NCBI GenBank assembly: GCA_964389025.1
Contig: CAYMCQ010000032.1
Coordinates: 1 to 40,465 of the forward strand
Direction of reading: 5' to 3'
Length of the DNA: 40,465 nucleotides
From: CAYMCQ01 sp964389025
GTDB lineage: Bacteria > Verrucomicrobiota > Verrucomicrobiia > Limisphaerales > CAYMCQ01
Positions 7,076 to 15,238 of the stretch are shown one piece after another; positions within the stretch are counted from its first letter, which is position 1, and every line of letters begins with the position of its first letter. The notes beneath the pieces were generated by a model. That model ran no database searches. It was not told where the DNA came from and saw only the letters and a list, made by a program, of their open reading frames with translations. The position numbers and the translations under genes are program-made.

Positions 7076-8094
7076 AAATCCCAAGCAAAGACGTAATTCA
7101 AGCGGACACGCCCGAGCGGGTGATGGCGACCGTTGACGCGGTTGCACGAGGGGCGCGCGACGACAAGGACATTGCCGCAGCCATTGGCGGACTGGATGCG
7201 CGGCAGGGCCGATATTACCGCCGTGCGGCTGAAGTGCTTGGCTTCATGGTGCGCGACGCCAACCACCGTTCAACTGTTACTCCCGCAGGCAAAGAATTTG
7301 CCAATGCCGACCAAGCGACAAAGCAGGCTTTGTTCGTCCGCGCTGTTCTGTCAAATCCGTTATTCCAGCGTTTGCTTCCGTTCTTGGAAGCGAAAGGAAC
7401 AACGGGCGTCACCCGTAACGAAATGGAGATGTTTCTAAATGCCGTCGCCGATTTGGGAGCAACCAGCATGGTCGAGAGGCGCGTTTCATCCTACTTGGGT
7501 TGGCTGGTGAAACTCAGACTCGCCAAAATTGTCGGCAAGCGTTGGGTGCTTGATCGGTTGCCTGCCGCCGTGCCGCTCGTCCGTTACGAGTCCGATGAAG
7601 AACCGATCTTCCCGAGTCGTTACGACCTCAAAGAATATCAGGAGCAGGCGCAACGCGTCGCCGGAAAACAGGAGGCGATTACCTATTTCGTTGACCGGGC
7701 GAAGCATGAGCGTGCCGCCACAAGCCACGAAACGCTGGTGAATCTGATGGCCGAACGTTTGCGGAAGCGCGGCGTAATCCCAAAGGCAAATCGTTACATT
7801 GACCTCTCCGCGCGGCTAGATGCGTCAGATTATTTATTCGAGATGAAATCTACAACGGAGGATAATCCGCACGCGCAGATTCGCCGGGGACTTTCCCAGC
7901 TTTACGAGTATCGCTACATCCAGAATGTGCCCGAAGCCAAGCTCGTGTTGGTCATCGAAAATCCGCTGCCAAAACAAAACCAGTGGATGGGAGATTATTT
8001 GCTCAACGACCGAGGCGTGCTGCTGGTCTGGGACGGCAACGGAAAATTCAATTGTTCACCAGACATCCGCAAGCAGCTTGAGTTCTTGAGTTGA
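7072..8094 (+). CDS. Type II restriction endonuclease, winged-helix plus PD-(D/E)XK
   Basis: A 340-residue protein translationally coupled to the double methyltransferase, so it is probably the cognate nuclease. The N-terminal half (about residues 15-165) looks like winged-helix DNA-recognition subdomains: RYYRRAAEVLGFM, VTPAGKEFANAD, ALFVRAVLSNPLFQRLL and YLGWLVKLRLAKIVGK have the same order and spacing style as the recognition part of FokI. The C-terminal half has the nuclease signature: a helix glutamate in HETLVNLMAERL, then aspartates near 250 and 253 and E257-M-K259 in LFEMKST, then QIRRGLSQLYEY. The catalytic domain is smaller than FokI's and carries EXK rather than DXK. Cleavage position and site are unknown. 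Confidence 0.78.
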   Translation: MKIPSKDVIQADTPERVMATVDAVARGARDDKDIAAAIGGLDARQGRYYRRAAEVLGFMVRDANHRSTVTPAGKEFANADQATKQALFVRAVLSNPLFQRLLPFLEAKGTTGVTRNEMEMFLNAVADLGATSMVERRVSSYLGWLVKLRLAKIVGKRWVLDRLPAAVPLVRYESDEEPIFPSRYDLKEYQEQAQRVAGKQEAITYFVDRAKHERAATSHETLVNLMAERLRKRGVIPKANRYIDLSARLDASDYLFEMKSTTEDNPHAQIRRGLSQLYEYRYIQNVPEAKLVLVIENPLPKQNQWMGDYLLNDRGVLLVWDGNGKFNCSPDIRKQLEFLS

Positions 8095-8117
8095 AGGAAA
8101 GTTTTCGTCGAGAAGAT

Positions 8118-8408
8118 TCAAGCGGCGGCCAATTCGGAATGTTTCCGAGCCGGGCGCTTTTGATCGCCGAGCCAGGCTTTCTCAGCCAGCTTCACGGCCT
8201 CGGCCACGGCGGCGAGCGGAATGCGTCCGCCCCAGCGGACGTTGCAGATGAAATCCCACGAGCGCCCGTCAGCCACGTCGTCCAAAACCTGCCAGACCAT
8301 GATGCGCGTGCCTTTGAAGGTGGGTTTGCCGTGGCAAATCTCCGGGTCGGCCACGATATGCCGGCCCAATTCAATCCGGTTGGATGTGCGGCTGGTTCCG
8401 TTCTTCAT
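8118..8408 (-). CDS. DUF433-domain protein, antitoxin-like
   Basis: A 96-residue protein with the DUF433 signature ADPEICHGKPTFKGTRI, then VWQVLDDVADGRSWDFI and the C-terminal helix IPLAAVAEAVKLAEKAW. DUF433 proteins are small DNA-binding-type proteins often found as antitoxins next to a DUF5615 PIN-like toxin. No such partner is adjacent here, so this is an orphan. It converges on the endonuclease gene with a 23-base gap and lies at the right edge of the defence-type region. Confidence 0.8.
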   Translation of the reverse strand: MKNGTSRTSNRIELGRHIVADPEICHGKPTFKGTRIMVWQVLDDVADGRSWDFICNVRWGGRIPLAAVAEAVKLAEKAWLGDQKRPARKHSELAAA

Positions 8409-8466
8409 GATTTGAGTCTAGTCGCGTCGGCACGGGATGGCAAGCGAGCGCAAGGCCCGCCTTGAC

Positions 8467-11400
8467 CTACTCCCCACGACGCACCAGCCGCGTGGCAGGC
8501 AGGCGCGCTGGAGATTCCGGGGATTTTTCGGGCGGTGATTTGAATGCCGCGGTCGGTTTCAATTCGCTTTCGGCGTTCGCGGAATTTCTGGCGACGAATT
8601 TGCCGTCGCTCTTGCGGTTGAAGACGTCTTCGACTTGATAGAACTCGCCGTTTTCATGCCGGAAGAATTTTTGCATCTCGTCAAGGTTGAACGGGCGCGA
8701 GCCGCGGCGGCCAAAGACGACGGTCTGATTGCCGGTCTCGTCAACCACGCGGTCGCGATCCAAACCGCGCGAGACGGCGACGGCTGGGCCGTGAGTCGGG
8801 AACGTGGCGATGAGTTTGGGATTGTTCGTGGGGCTGAAGCCCATGTGGGTCGGGACGTTCTCAGGCGAAATCATCTGGAGCACGCGCAGACCGTTTTTGC
8901 CATCGGCCACGAGCGCGAACATGGAGGCGTTGATGGAGCCGATCTGCACGGCGCGGACGTCGTTCAACTGGCCGCCGGCGGTGTAATGGCTTTCAAGGCG
9001 CGGCTTTTCGGGATTGGCGATGTCAACGATGGCAAGGCCATCCTCGCCGTCGGCGACGTAAGCGTAGGTGCGGGCGAGATAAAACCGCTGCGCGTGCTTC
9101 AGCGGCACGGTCGCGCCCGGAATGAGCTTCGGCTTGGTCGGGTCGGTGATGTCCACGACTTTGAGGCCGTCGTCGTCGGTGACGAAGGCGTAGCGGAATT
9201 GCACGCCGACGGCGCGCGGGTTCTTGAAAATGGGTTGCCCCTCTCCCGGCTTCGCCACCCTCTCCCCATCGGATGGGGAGAGGGACGGGGTGAGGGGCAT
9301 CGTTGTCAATTCAGCGAGCAGTTTCGGCTCGGCGAGTTCCGTGTTGCTCAAGCCGAGGACGAACAAACCATTTTTGCCGACGACGAAAAGATTCGTCCCG
9401 GCCATGAAGGAGTGCATGGCGCCCGCGAGTTTGCCGCCGGGATTGTAGCGGATGATCTTCAAATCTTTTTCGAGGAAATTGTTGTCCGGCTTGCCGTCCA
9501 CGAGCGTGGCGACGGTGCACATGACGAGTCCTTCCTCGCGGTCAGTGACGAAAACCCACGCGTAAATCAGGCTGATGGGTTGCTCTTCGTTGTCGGTGTA
9601 AATGTCCACGAACTCACCCTTGCGAATTTCGGTCTTGGAAATTTTCGGGTAGTGCAGTCGTGTCGGATCAATGCCGAGCGTGCTGGGTAGCGTGACGCTC
9701 GTGGCGTATTTCGTGCGGACGTAGGTGCGCTGGCCGAGCGGCGAAACGGGCGACGTGACGATGCGCTCCGAAAAACCCTTTTGGTCAATGTTCGCCACGT
9801 CGAAAACTTCGAAGCCGTCCTCGCCGTTGGCGGTGTAGAGATATTCGCCGCGCAACACGACATCGAGAATATTCTTGCCGTGGTGATGATAGGATTCTTT
9901 GAGCACGCCTTTGTTCGCCTCAACGTGGTGCGTGTGGTTCGACGGATAGGCTAGCGCGTGCAAATGGCTGCCGTAAGCGGCCTGTGGCTCCTCGCGCTCG
10001 GTCCAGACGACGGCCTCGAAACCGTGATGCCCCTGCCCGACGTAGGCGAAGCGGCCAAAGAAATTCGCCGTGCCGGTGCCGAAGCCGAGCAGCGAAGCCA
10101 TCCATGCGTTGTTGTCGTTGTCCTTGGAGATGTGGCAATCGGTGCAATTCTTTGTGGTGCCGACGCTGCTGGTCGTGTGCGGGAAATGCGGATTGTAAGC
10201 CTGACCGCTGTAACCTTCCGCTGAAACGGTCTGCTGTTGCGAATAAACCCATTCGCGATTCGCGTTCTGCGAGCCAACGATGATGGCCGATGAAGATCGG
10301 AGCACGGCGAGCCGGTGATTTTTCACGGTGCTGTCAATGCCGAGCTGGAAAACGTCGTCGCGCACGACCTGCGGGTTGTAGCCGGTGAAGTTGCGCGTGG
10401 TGACGCCCTCGTATTTGTTGAGCGGCGTGCGCTGGTTCGCGCGCATCGGCAGATGGCAGCCGAAACAACTCGTGGCCCACGAACTGTGGCAGACCTGACA
10501 GGTGATGTTTGATTCGTCGTGTGCGAGGTCGGCCTTGCACTTGGACGGCTCGGGAACGTCGCCCCACGATTTTCCGTCCCGGCGGAGCGTTTTTGCGTAG
10601 GCTGACTTGGCGTTGTAATGAGGCGACTTCGGGTCAACCGTGTCAATCGTCTGCGGAATTTCCCAGCGCACATCGGGACTCATCATCGAGCGTTGGAAAA
10701 GTTTTTTGCCCTCCCAGATGAAACGCGGCCCCCACGGCGAGGTGCTTTTGTTCAGATCAATCTTGCCCGCGTTGCCGGTCGTGACGAGCGTAGGGCGTTT
10801 CGTGACTGTTCCGTGGCAGTCAATGCACTCGATGGTCGTGGCGGCGCGCGGTTCGCCATAAAGTTTTCCGTTGCCGTGAACGTCTTTGAGGAAGTGGCAG
10901 TCCACACATTGCATCCCGCGCGCGAGGTGGACGTCCTTCAAGTGGACGGCCTTCGCCCATTTGTCAGGGTCATCGTGCGCAATGACCTGCTCGTCGAGAT
11001 CGCGGAGTTGTCCCTGTTTGTCGTGCTTGAAGATGGCGCGGAACATCCAGCCGTGGCCGTGGTAGTCGGCGAACTGGGTGTGCTTCAATTTCGGATTCAA
11101 CTCGGCGGTCTTTTCCAGAAAATCCAGATCGCCCCAAAGTCCGCGCGCGGCAGCGGCTTCGGGATTGTTGCGGATGGCGTGGACAAGCTCCTCGTCGCTC
11201 GGGTCGTGTTGCTGCGTCATCTGCTCGCGCGTCTTTGTGCCGCGAAAATGCGGGTCATCGGCGAGCGGATTTTTTGGATTCGGATACATGAATTCGCCGT
11301 CGCTTTCCTGATCCCACCACGTGTAGCCGAGGTAGGGATTCACAAAAAGATTTCCCTGATGCATGTGGCAGTTCATGCACATGGCCGTCGGGATGGAGCG

Positions 11401-12612
11401 CGTGAACTCGTGCTTGATGGGATGGCCGCGTTCGTCATGGCGGATGCCGGACTGGTCGCCGGTGAAACTCAGACCTTGATTGCCGTATTTGGAATACCAG
11501 CCGGACTGCGAGGGCGAGCGGTCGTTCGCATAAACGACGTGGCAGGCCGAGCAACCACTGCTGCGATAATCGCCGGGGTGATTGTTCGAACCCATGAAGC
11601 CGAGCATTGGATCGTGCAGGCGTGTCTTTTGCAGATTCAGAAAAACGGGATCAATGCGGTTCAACGTGCCGAGGCCGCGCTCGGACAAGCGGCGCAGAGG
11701 TTTGCCAGGCGGCTCGGTGACATTGGGGATGCCGAGCAGCAACTGTTTTTCGCCGCCACGCTCGAAGATGCGGAGGATGTTGCTCGGCTGGCCGATGGGA
11801 AATTGCGGGAGCGGTTCCAGAAACGCGAGCACGCCGTTGGTGCGGGTTTCTTCCGGCGTCGGCAAATACGGATTGAAAATTTTCAGTGGCTCGCCATTGA
11901 CGCCGTAGGCCTGGCCGAAGCGCGTGTTCTTGAGCGGATACGCGCCGTTGTTGTAGAGCGCCGCGCCCCAAAGCATCCCGCCGTGGTTCATCATGCTCGA
12001 CCAGACGTGGTCAACGGATTCCTTGTGGCACGGGCCGCAAGTGACATTCGCGATGCGCAGATCGCCGGGGTTGATGAAGCGGATGAACTCGGGCGATTCG
12101 TGGTTCAAGATGATGTCGGAGTCGGCGGGGTTGGCGGAGCTTTGCCAGAATTCCGGGTGGCGCGGCGCGACGTGGGCTTTGCGCAGCGTGAGGCCGGGCG
12201 CGGGATTTCCGCCGTGGCAATCCGTGCAGCCGAGAACGACGTTGGGGCTGGTGTGCATCGAATGGTTCTCGATTCCCTTGTGACATTCGAGGCAGCCGCG
12301 ACTCTTGCGCATCGCCTCGGCCTCGGTTTGATCAACCCAATTCCGCTCCGGCAAAGCGACGGAAGATTTCGGCGCGTCACGCAGGACGGAAATTTGCGGG
12401 CCGAAACCGGCGTCCGCCGCCATCGCTGAAGAAACACCAAACACCAAACACCAAACACCAAATAAGTTCCAAATACCAAACTTCAAACCAAACAACAAAG
12501 ATTCACACCGCCTGTTTGGAATTTGGAACTTGGTGCTTTGTTGGTGTTTGGTGTTTGGTGTTTGGTGTTTGCCGATGCCGCTACAAACATGATTCGTGTT
12601 GGATGCTTGCAT
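8467..12612 (-). CDS. Secreted multiheme cytochrome c (10 CxxCH) with LVIVD propeller
   Basis: A 1381-residue secreted protein. Ten CxxCH heme motifs are visible between about residues 105 and 825: CLECH, CTDCH, CGPCH, CSACH, CMNCH, CVDCH, CIDCH, CQVCH, CFGCH and CTDCH. From about residue 900 come propeller repeats of the LVIVD type (YTANGEDGFEVFDVANI, FVTDDDGLKVVDITDP, YVADGEDGLAIVDIANP). The hydrophobic signal segment NLFGVWCLVFGVSSAMA is encoded by an interspersed repeat (12429-12580), so the true start may be one of several TTG codons nearer the segment. A second short repeat lies in frame near residue 1110. It is last in a three-gene minus-strand set, six bases after the barrel gene. It probably works in extracytoplasmic electron transfer; partner and acceptor are unknown. 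No lipobox is seen. Confidence 0.88.
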   Translation of the reverse strand: MQASNTNHVCSGIGKHQTPNTKHQQSTKFQIPNRRCESLLFGLKFGIWNLFGVWCLVFGVSSAMAADAGFGPQISVLRDAPKSSVALPERNWVDQTEAEAMRKSRGCLECHKGIENHSMHTSPNVVLGCTDCHGGNPAPGLTLRKAHVAPRHPEFWQSSANPADSDIILNHESPEFIRFINPGDLRIANVTCGPCHKESVDHVWSSMMNHGGMLWGAALYNNGAYPLKNTRFGQAYGVNGEPLKIFNPYLPTPEETRTNGVLAFLEPLPQFPIGQPSNILRIFERGGEKQLLLGIPNVTEPPGKPLRRLSERGLGTLNRIDPVFLNLQKTRLHDPMLGFMGSNNHPGDYRSSGCSACHVVYANDRSPSQSGWYSKYGNQGLSFTGDQSGIRHDERGHPIKHEFTRSIPTAMCMNCHMHQGNLFVNPYLGYTWWDQESDGEFMYPNPKNPLADDPHFRGTKTREQMTQQHDPSDEELVHAIRNNPEAAAARGLWGDLDFLEKTAELNPKLKHTQFADYHGHGWMFRAIFKHDKQGQLRDLDEQVIAHDDPDKWAKAVHLKDVHLARGMQCVDCHFLKDVHGNGKLYGEPRAATTIECIDCHGTVTKRPTLVTTGNAGKIDLNKSTSPWGPRFIWEGKKLFQRSMMSPDVRWEIPQTIDTVDPKSPHYNAKSAYAKTLRRDGKSWGDVPEPSKCKADLAHDESNITCQVCHSSWATSCFGCHLPMRANQRTPLNKYEGVTTRNFTGYNPQVVRDDVFQLGIDSTVKNHRLAVLRSSSAIIVGSQNANREWVYSQQQTVSAEGYSGQAYNPHFPHTTSSVGTTKNCTDCHISKDNDNNAWMASLLGFGTGTANFFGRFAYVGQGHHGFEAVVWTEREEPQAAYGSHLHALAYPSNHTHHVEANKGVLKESYHHHGKNILDVVLRGEYLYTANGEDGFEVFDVANIDQKGFSERIVTSPVSPLGQRTYVRTKYATSVTLPSTLGIDPTRLHYPKISKTEIRKGEFVDIYTDNEEQPISLIYAWVFVTDREEGLVMCTVATLVDGKPDNNFLEKDLKIIRYNPGGKLAGAMHSFMAGTNLFVVGKNGLFVLGLSNTELAEPKLLAELTTMPLTPSLSPSDGERVAKPGEGQPIFKNPRAVGVQFRYAFVTDDDGLKVVDITDPTKPKLIPGATVPLKHAQRFYLARTYAYVADGEDGLAIVDIANPEKPRLESHYTAGGQLNDVRAVQIGSINASMFALVADGKNGLRVLQMISPENVPTHMGFSPTNNPKLIATFPTHGPAVAVSRGLDRDRVVDETGNQTVVFGRRGSRPFNLDEMQKFFRHENGEFYQVEDVFNRKSDGKFVARNSANAESELKPTAAFKSPPEKSPESPARLPATRLVRRGE
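9236..9299. repeat. In-frame palindrome inside the multiheme cytochrome gene
   Basis: CCCCTCTCCCGGCTTCG followed by CCATCGGATGGGGAGAGGG forms a fold-back. In the cytochrome frame it adds PLTPSLSPSDGERVAKPGEG between two propeller strands without breaking the frame. Confidence 0.7.
12429..12580. repeat. Interspersed hairpin repeat, copy 2, encoding the cytochrome leader
   Basis: The left half is tandem AACACCAAACACCA and the right half is its complement (TTGGTGTTTGGTG), separated by two further inverted words (AAGTTCCAAAT and ATTTGGAACTT). It lies inside the N-terminal coding region of the multiheme cytochrome and supplies its signal-peptide codons. It is related to the copies at 118-250 and 37655-37790. 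Confidence 0.85.
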
Positions 12613-12618
12613 GGTTTG

Positions 12619-15129
12619 CTAATAGGTGAATGTGACCGCAATTAATCCGCTGTAAAGAAAATCATCCACGAACTCCGCGCCGCGCCGCGAGCCGAAGCCG
12701 GGCACGGGATCAGGGTTCGTCTGGTAAATGTCTTTGAAACCTTTGCCGGGAATCAACACGCCGAAGCCGGCCGAGATGATGATGTTGTCGGTCAGCAGCG
12801 GACGATACTGGACGCCGAGACTGAGATCAAAGCCCAGATCGTGCGCGACTTTCTGCGTCAGCAACGCGGTCTTGATGGGGTCGGTCTCCACGAAGCGGAT
12901 GTAATTGAAATTCAGAAAACTTCGCAGGCGCGGCGTGACTTCGATCTCCGAGCCGACGCCGAGCAGCAGCACGCCGGGGTTCACGAAGTTCGCCTGGCCT
13001 TCGGTCTTGCTCGTGCGAAAATTCATCACGAGGCTGTTGCGTTGTTTCAAACCAACTGCACTTCCGGCCAGATTAAAACCCTGCCGCACATACCAACTGA
13101 ACGGGCCGCCGGTGAAATTCGGATTGTCGAGAATCGTGTCGAAACCGTTCGCCTCGCCGTCTTCGGCGTTGCCGTCGCCGGACGCGTAAAACACGGAAGC
13201 CTTGTAGCGGATCCAGTCGCGGTCGTAGGAAAGTTCCAGCGCGGCCATTTGCGCGTTGATGTCAACGGCGCGGCCGGCAAGCCCGTTCAATTCATCGCGC
13301 CCGAAAACTTGATAAAACGCATGGCTCAAATTCCAGCGCCCAATGTGGCCATCGCCAGTCCAGCCAAAATAATAGGCGCTGACGTCATGTTCCTCGACCG
13401 TGCCGAGCGGAGCAGGACGAGCGAGGTTTCCGTTTTTGTCGTAATGAGTCTGGCCGCGATCGAGGTTCGCGTGGAAACTCCATTGCGCGGTGTAGCCGTG
13501 CCAAAGGAAATCCTGCTTGTAAAGATTGGCAATGAAAACGTATTGGTCGCGGTTGCTGAAGCGATTGAGTTCCGAGTTCGTGTCTTTCTCGCGCATGTCG
13601 AACGCGACGACGTTGTATTGCCAGCGGTTGTTGTCGTAGTTTCCGAAAATCCGCCAGCCGAGATTGATGTCGTTGAAAATGAATCCCCGAAAGTCGCTGT
13701 TGAAAACCTGGTTGCCGATCCGCGTTGTAAAGAAATCATAGTTGTCCGACAAGTCGCGCAGGTGAAGTTCCACCGACCATTGTTGCAACGCGAGGTAGTC
13801 ATCCTTGCGCGTCGTGTGATTGCGCCCCTCGAAACTTCCCGGCGCGGGAGTGATTCCCGGTATGCCGCCAACGTCGCCGGGATTCGTGACGCCGCCGTTG
13901 CCGCCTGCCGGCGGTCCGCCGGGCGCGCCCGGGCCGCGCGGGTCTGGATTCAAAATGCCGGCTTCGCGCGCTTCGTTGTAGTTGATGTTGAAAACCGGCC
14001 CGAGAATCACCGCCCAATGCACCGGCTGAAAAACCGTGTCGCCCCGGAAAAGTTCCGCAGTGAAACCAAAATTCTGGATGACTGTGAACTGTTCGCTCTG
14101 CCCGAAAAATTCCGCATTGTTCGGCCGCGCGCCGCTGACGCCGCTGCCCGTCGGAATCCGGCGCGCCTCGAAAATCGTGTCCGAAGTCGCGATGAGATTC
14201 AGAAAAATGTCCTGCCCGATGATGGGCGCGTCGCCCTTGAGGATGCTTTGGTGATACGGATGCCAGAGTTTCGGCTTCGGGGTTTCGTAAGGTTGCTCGA
14301 TGTTGCCGGCGGTGTAGCGACGCCACGGCGCAAACCCGATCCGCCAGCGGTCCGGCGCAGGCTCGGTGAACGGCGGGTTCTTGTAAATCTGCGACGAGTC
14401 TGCATGGTATTCGGGGTATTCCCATTTCTCGTGGATGAATTTTTGGCCGCGTGTGTTTTCGCGCGGCAACTCCAGCCCCTTCGGCAATGGCTCGGAACCA
14501 TAAGTTCCCGGCGGCACGTTCATCACTTCGAGTTCCGCGCTGCGGACGTTGGAGCGCGGCAATGAAAATTTCTCCGGAACATTTTCGCCTGTGAACACCG
14601 GCGGCAGCGGGATGGCGTTCGTGTAAAACGGAGTGCCGCTCGCGGAAACTTTTTTTGAGGAAGCGCCGGGGTCAGGATTGAAAACCGGTGAAAGCTCGGA
14701 CGGGGGAACGGAGTTCGTGAGCCGTTTAGTCCTCAAAAAAATTTGTTCCGCGGTGGCGTTCGTGCGTGCGTGCGGCGCGCCGAAGTCTGGGTTGAATTTC
14801 GACGGCGCGAGCGGCGGCGGGCCGGGCGTGATGAATTGGTGCTCCTTTAGTCCGCCCGATGGAGTTTCATCGTGTGGCGATTTCAGCTTGGGTTTTTTGG
14901 CGGAACTCGCCCGTTCGGAAGCTTCGGCGGATTGAACCGGAGCTTGCCAGGCTTTTGCGGCTTCCATGGAGCGCTTCAATCGCGAGATCGCTTCGGAGTT
15001 GTTTTCGTCTGCGCGAGATGATTCGGAAATTTTTTTGGCAGGCTGAAATTGATGCTGCGATTGATCACCGGCGCGGGCGACGAGGCAGAAAGCGACCGCA
15101 ATTGCGATGACCCAGGTAGGGCGCGTCAC
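12619..15129 (-). CDS. Large outer-membrane beta-barrel protein (porin-like)
   Basis: About 836 residues from the chosen GTG. A signal peptide TWVIAIAVAFCLVARA begins a few residues in. The first third is proline-rich and disordered-looking. From about residue 270 on there are many alternating strands with aromatic edges (WSVELHLRDLSDNYDFFTTRIG, AFYQVFGRDELNGLAGRAVDI and similar), and the protein ends in VTFTY, the usual aromatic end of outer-membrane barrels. The style resembles alginate-export-type porins. It lies between a tetraheme and a 10-heme cytochrome on the same strand, so it could be the barrel of a porin-cytochrome conduit; this is inference from context. The frame stays open up to 15267, but the extra residues come from a palindromic repeat (15115-15217). 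Confidence 0.8.
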   Translation of the reverse strand: MTRPTWVIAIAVAFCLVARAGDQSQHQFQPAKKISESSRADENNSEAISRLKRSMEAAKAWQAPVQSAEASERASSAKKPKLKSPHDETPSGGLKEHQFITPGPPPLAPSKFNPDFGAPHARTNATAEQIFLRTKRLTNSVPPSELSPVFNPDPGASSKKVSASGTPFYTNAIPLPPVFTGENVPEKFSLPRSNVRSAELEVMNVPPGTYGSEPLPKGLELPRENTRGQKFIHEKWEYPEYHADSSQIYKNPPFTEPAPDRWRIGFAPWRRYTAGNIEQPYETPKPKLWHPYHQSILKGDAPIIGQDIFLNLIATSDTIFEARRIPTGSGVSGARPNNAEFFGQSEQFTVIQNFGFTAELFRGDTVFQPVHWAVILGPVFNINYNEAREAGILNPDPRGPGAPGGPPAGGNGGVTNPGDVGGIPGITPAPGSFEGRNHTTRKDDYLALQQWSVELHLRDLSDNYDFFTTRIGNQVFNSDFRGFIFNDINLGWRIFGNYDNNRWQYNVVAFDMREKDTNSELNRFSNRDQYVFIANLYKQDFLWHGYTAQWSFHANLDRGQTHYDKNGNLARPAPLGTVEEHDVSAYYFGWTGDGHIGRWNLSHAFYQVFGRDELNGLAGRAVDINAQMAALELSYDRDWIRYKASVFYASGDGNAEDGEANGFDTILDNPNFTGGPFSWYVRQGFNLAGSAVGLKQRNSLVMNFRTSKTEGQANFVNPGVLLLGVGSEIEVTPRLRSFLNFNYIRFVETDPIKTALLTQKVAHDLGFDLSLGVQYRPLLTDNIIISAGFGVLIPGKGFKDIYQTNPDPVPGFGSRRGAEFVDDFLYSGLIAVTFTY

Positions 15130-15217
15130 TCCGTGCGCGCCGGAGAACGAACAAAGATGTCCGCAATTCGAGTGTCCCTCGCTGGTCGCGGCGCGCTGAG
15201 GACAGCGCGCCCTACCT
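15115..15217. repeat. Palindromic repeat (GTAGGGCGCG type) at the porin start
   Basis: The outer arms are GGTAGGGCGCG at the left and GCGCGCCCTACC at the right. It covers the junction between the tetraheme cytochrome and the porin genes and contains the proposed GTG start of the porin. A remnant of the same family (GGGCGCTGAGGACGGCGCG) lies at about 23762-23783. Confidence 0.8.
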
Positions 15218-15238
15218 TCAGTCGTTGCGCTCGCGCGC

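Noticed and set aside
8095..8117. Terminator between the endonuclease and DUF433 genes
   Set aside because: Only 23 bases with no stem-loop; nothing to support a call.
10618..12429. Long plus-strand open frame (603 codons) opposite the multiheme cytochrome
   Set aside because: It lies wholly antisense to a gene with ten heme motifs, has arginine- and valine-rich composition typical of a high-GC complement frame, and shows no domain.
12841..14565. Plus-strand open frame of 574 codons opposite the outer-membrane barrel
   Set aside because: Antisense shadow; the barrel on the minus strand has a signal peptide and an aromatic C-terminus.
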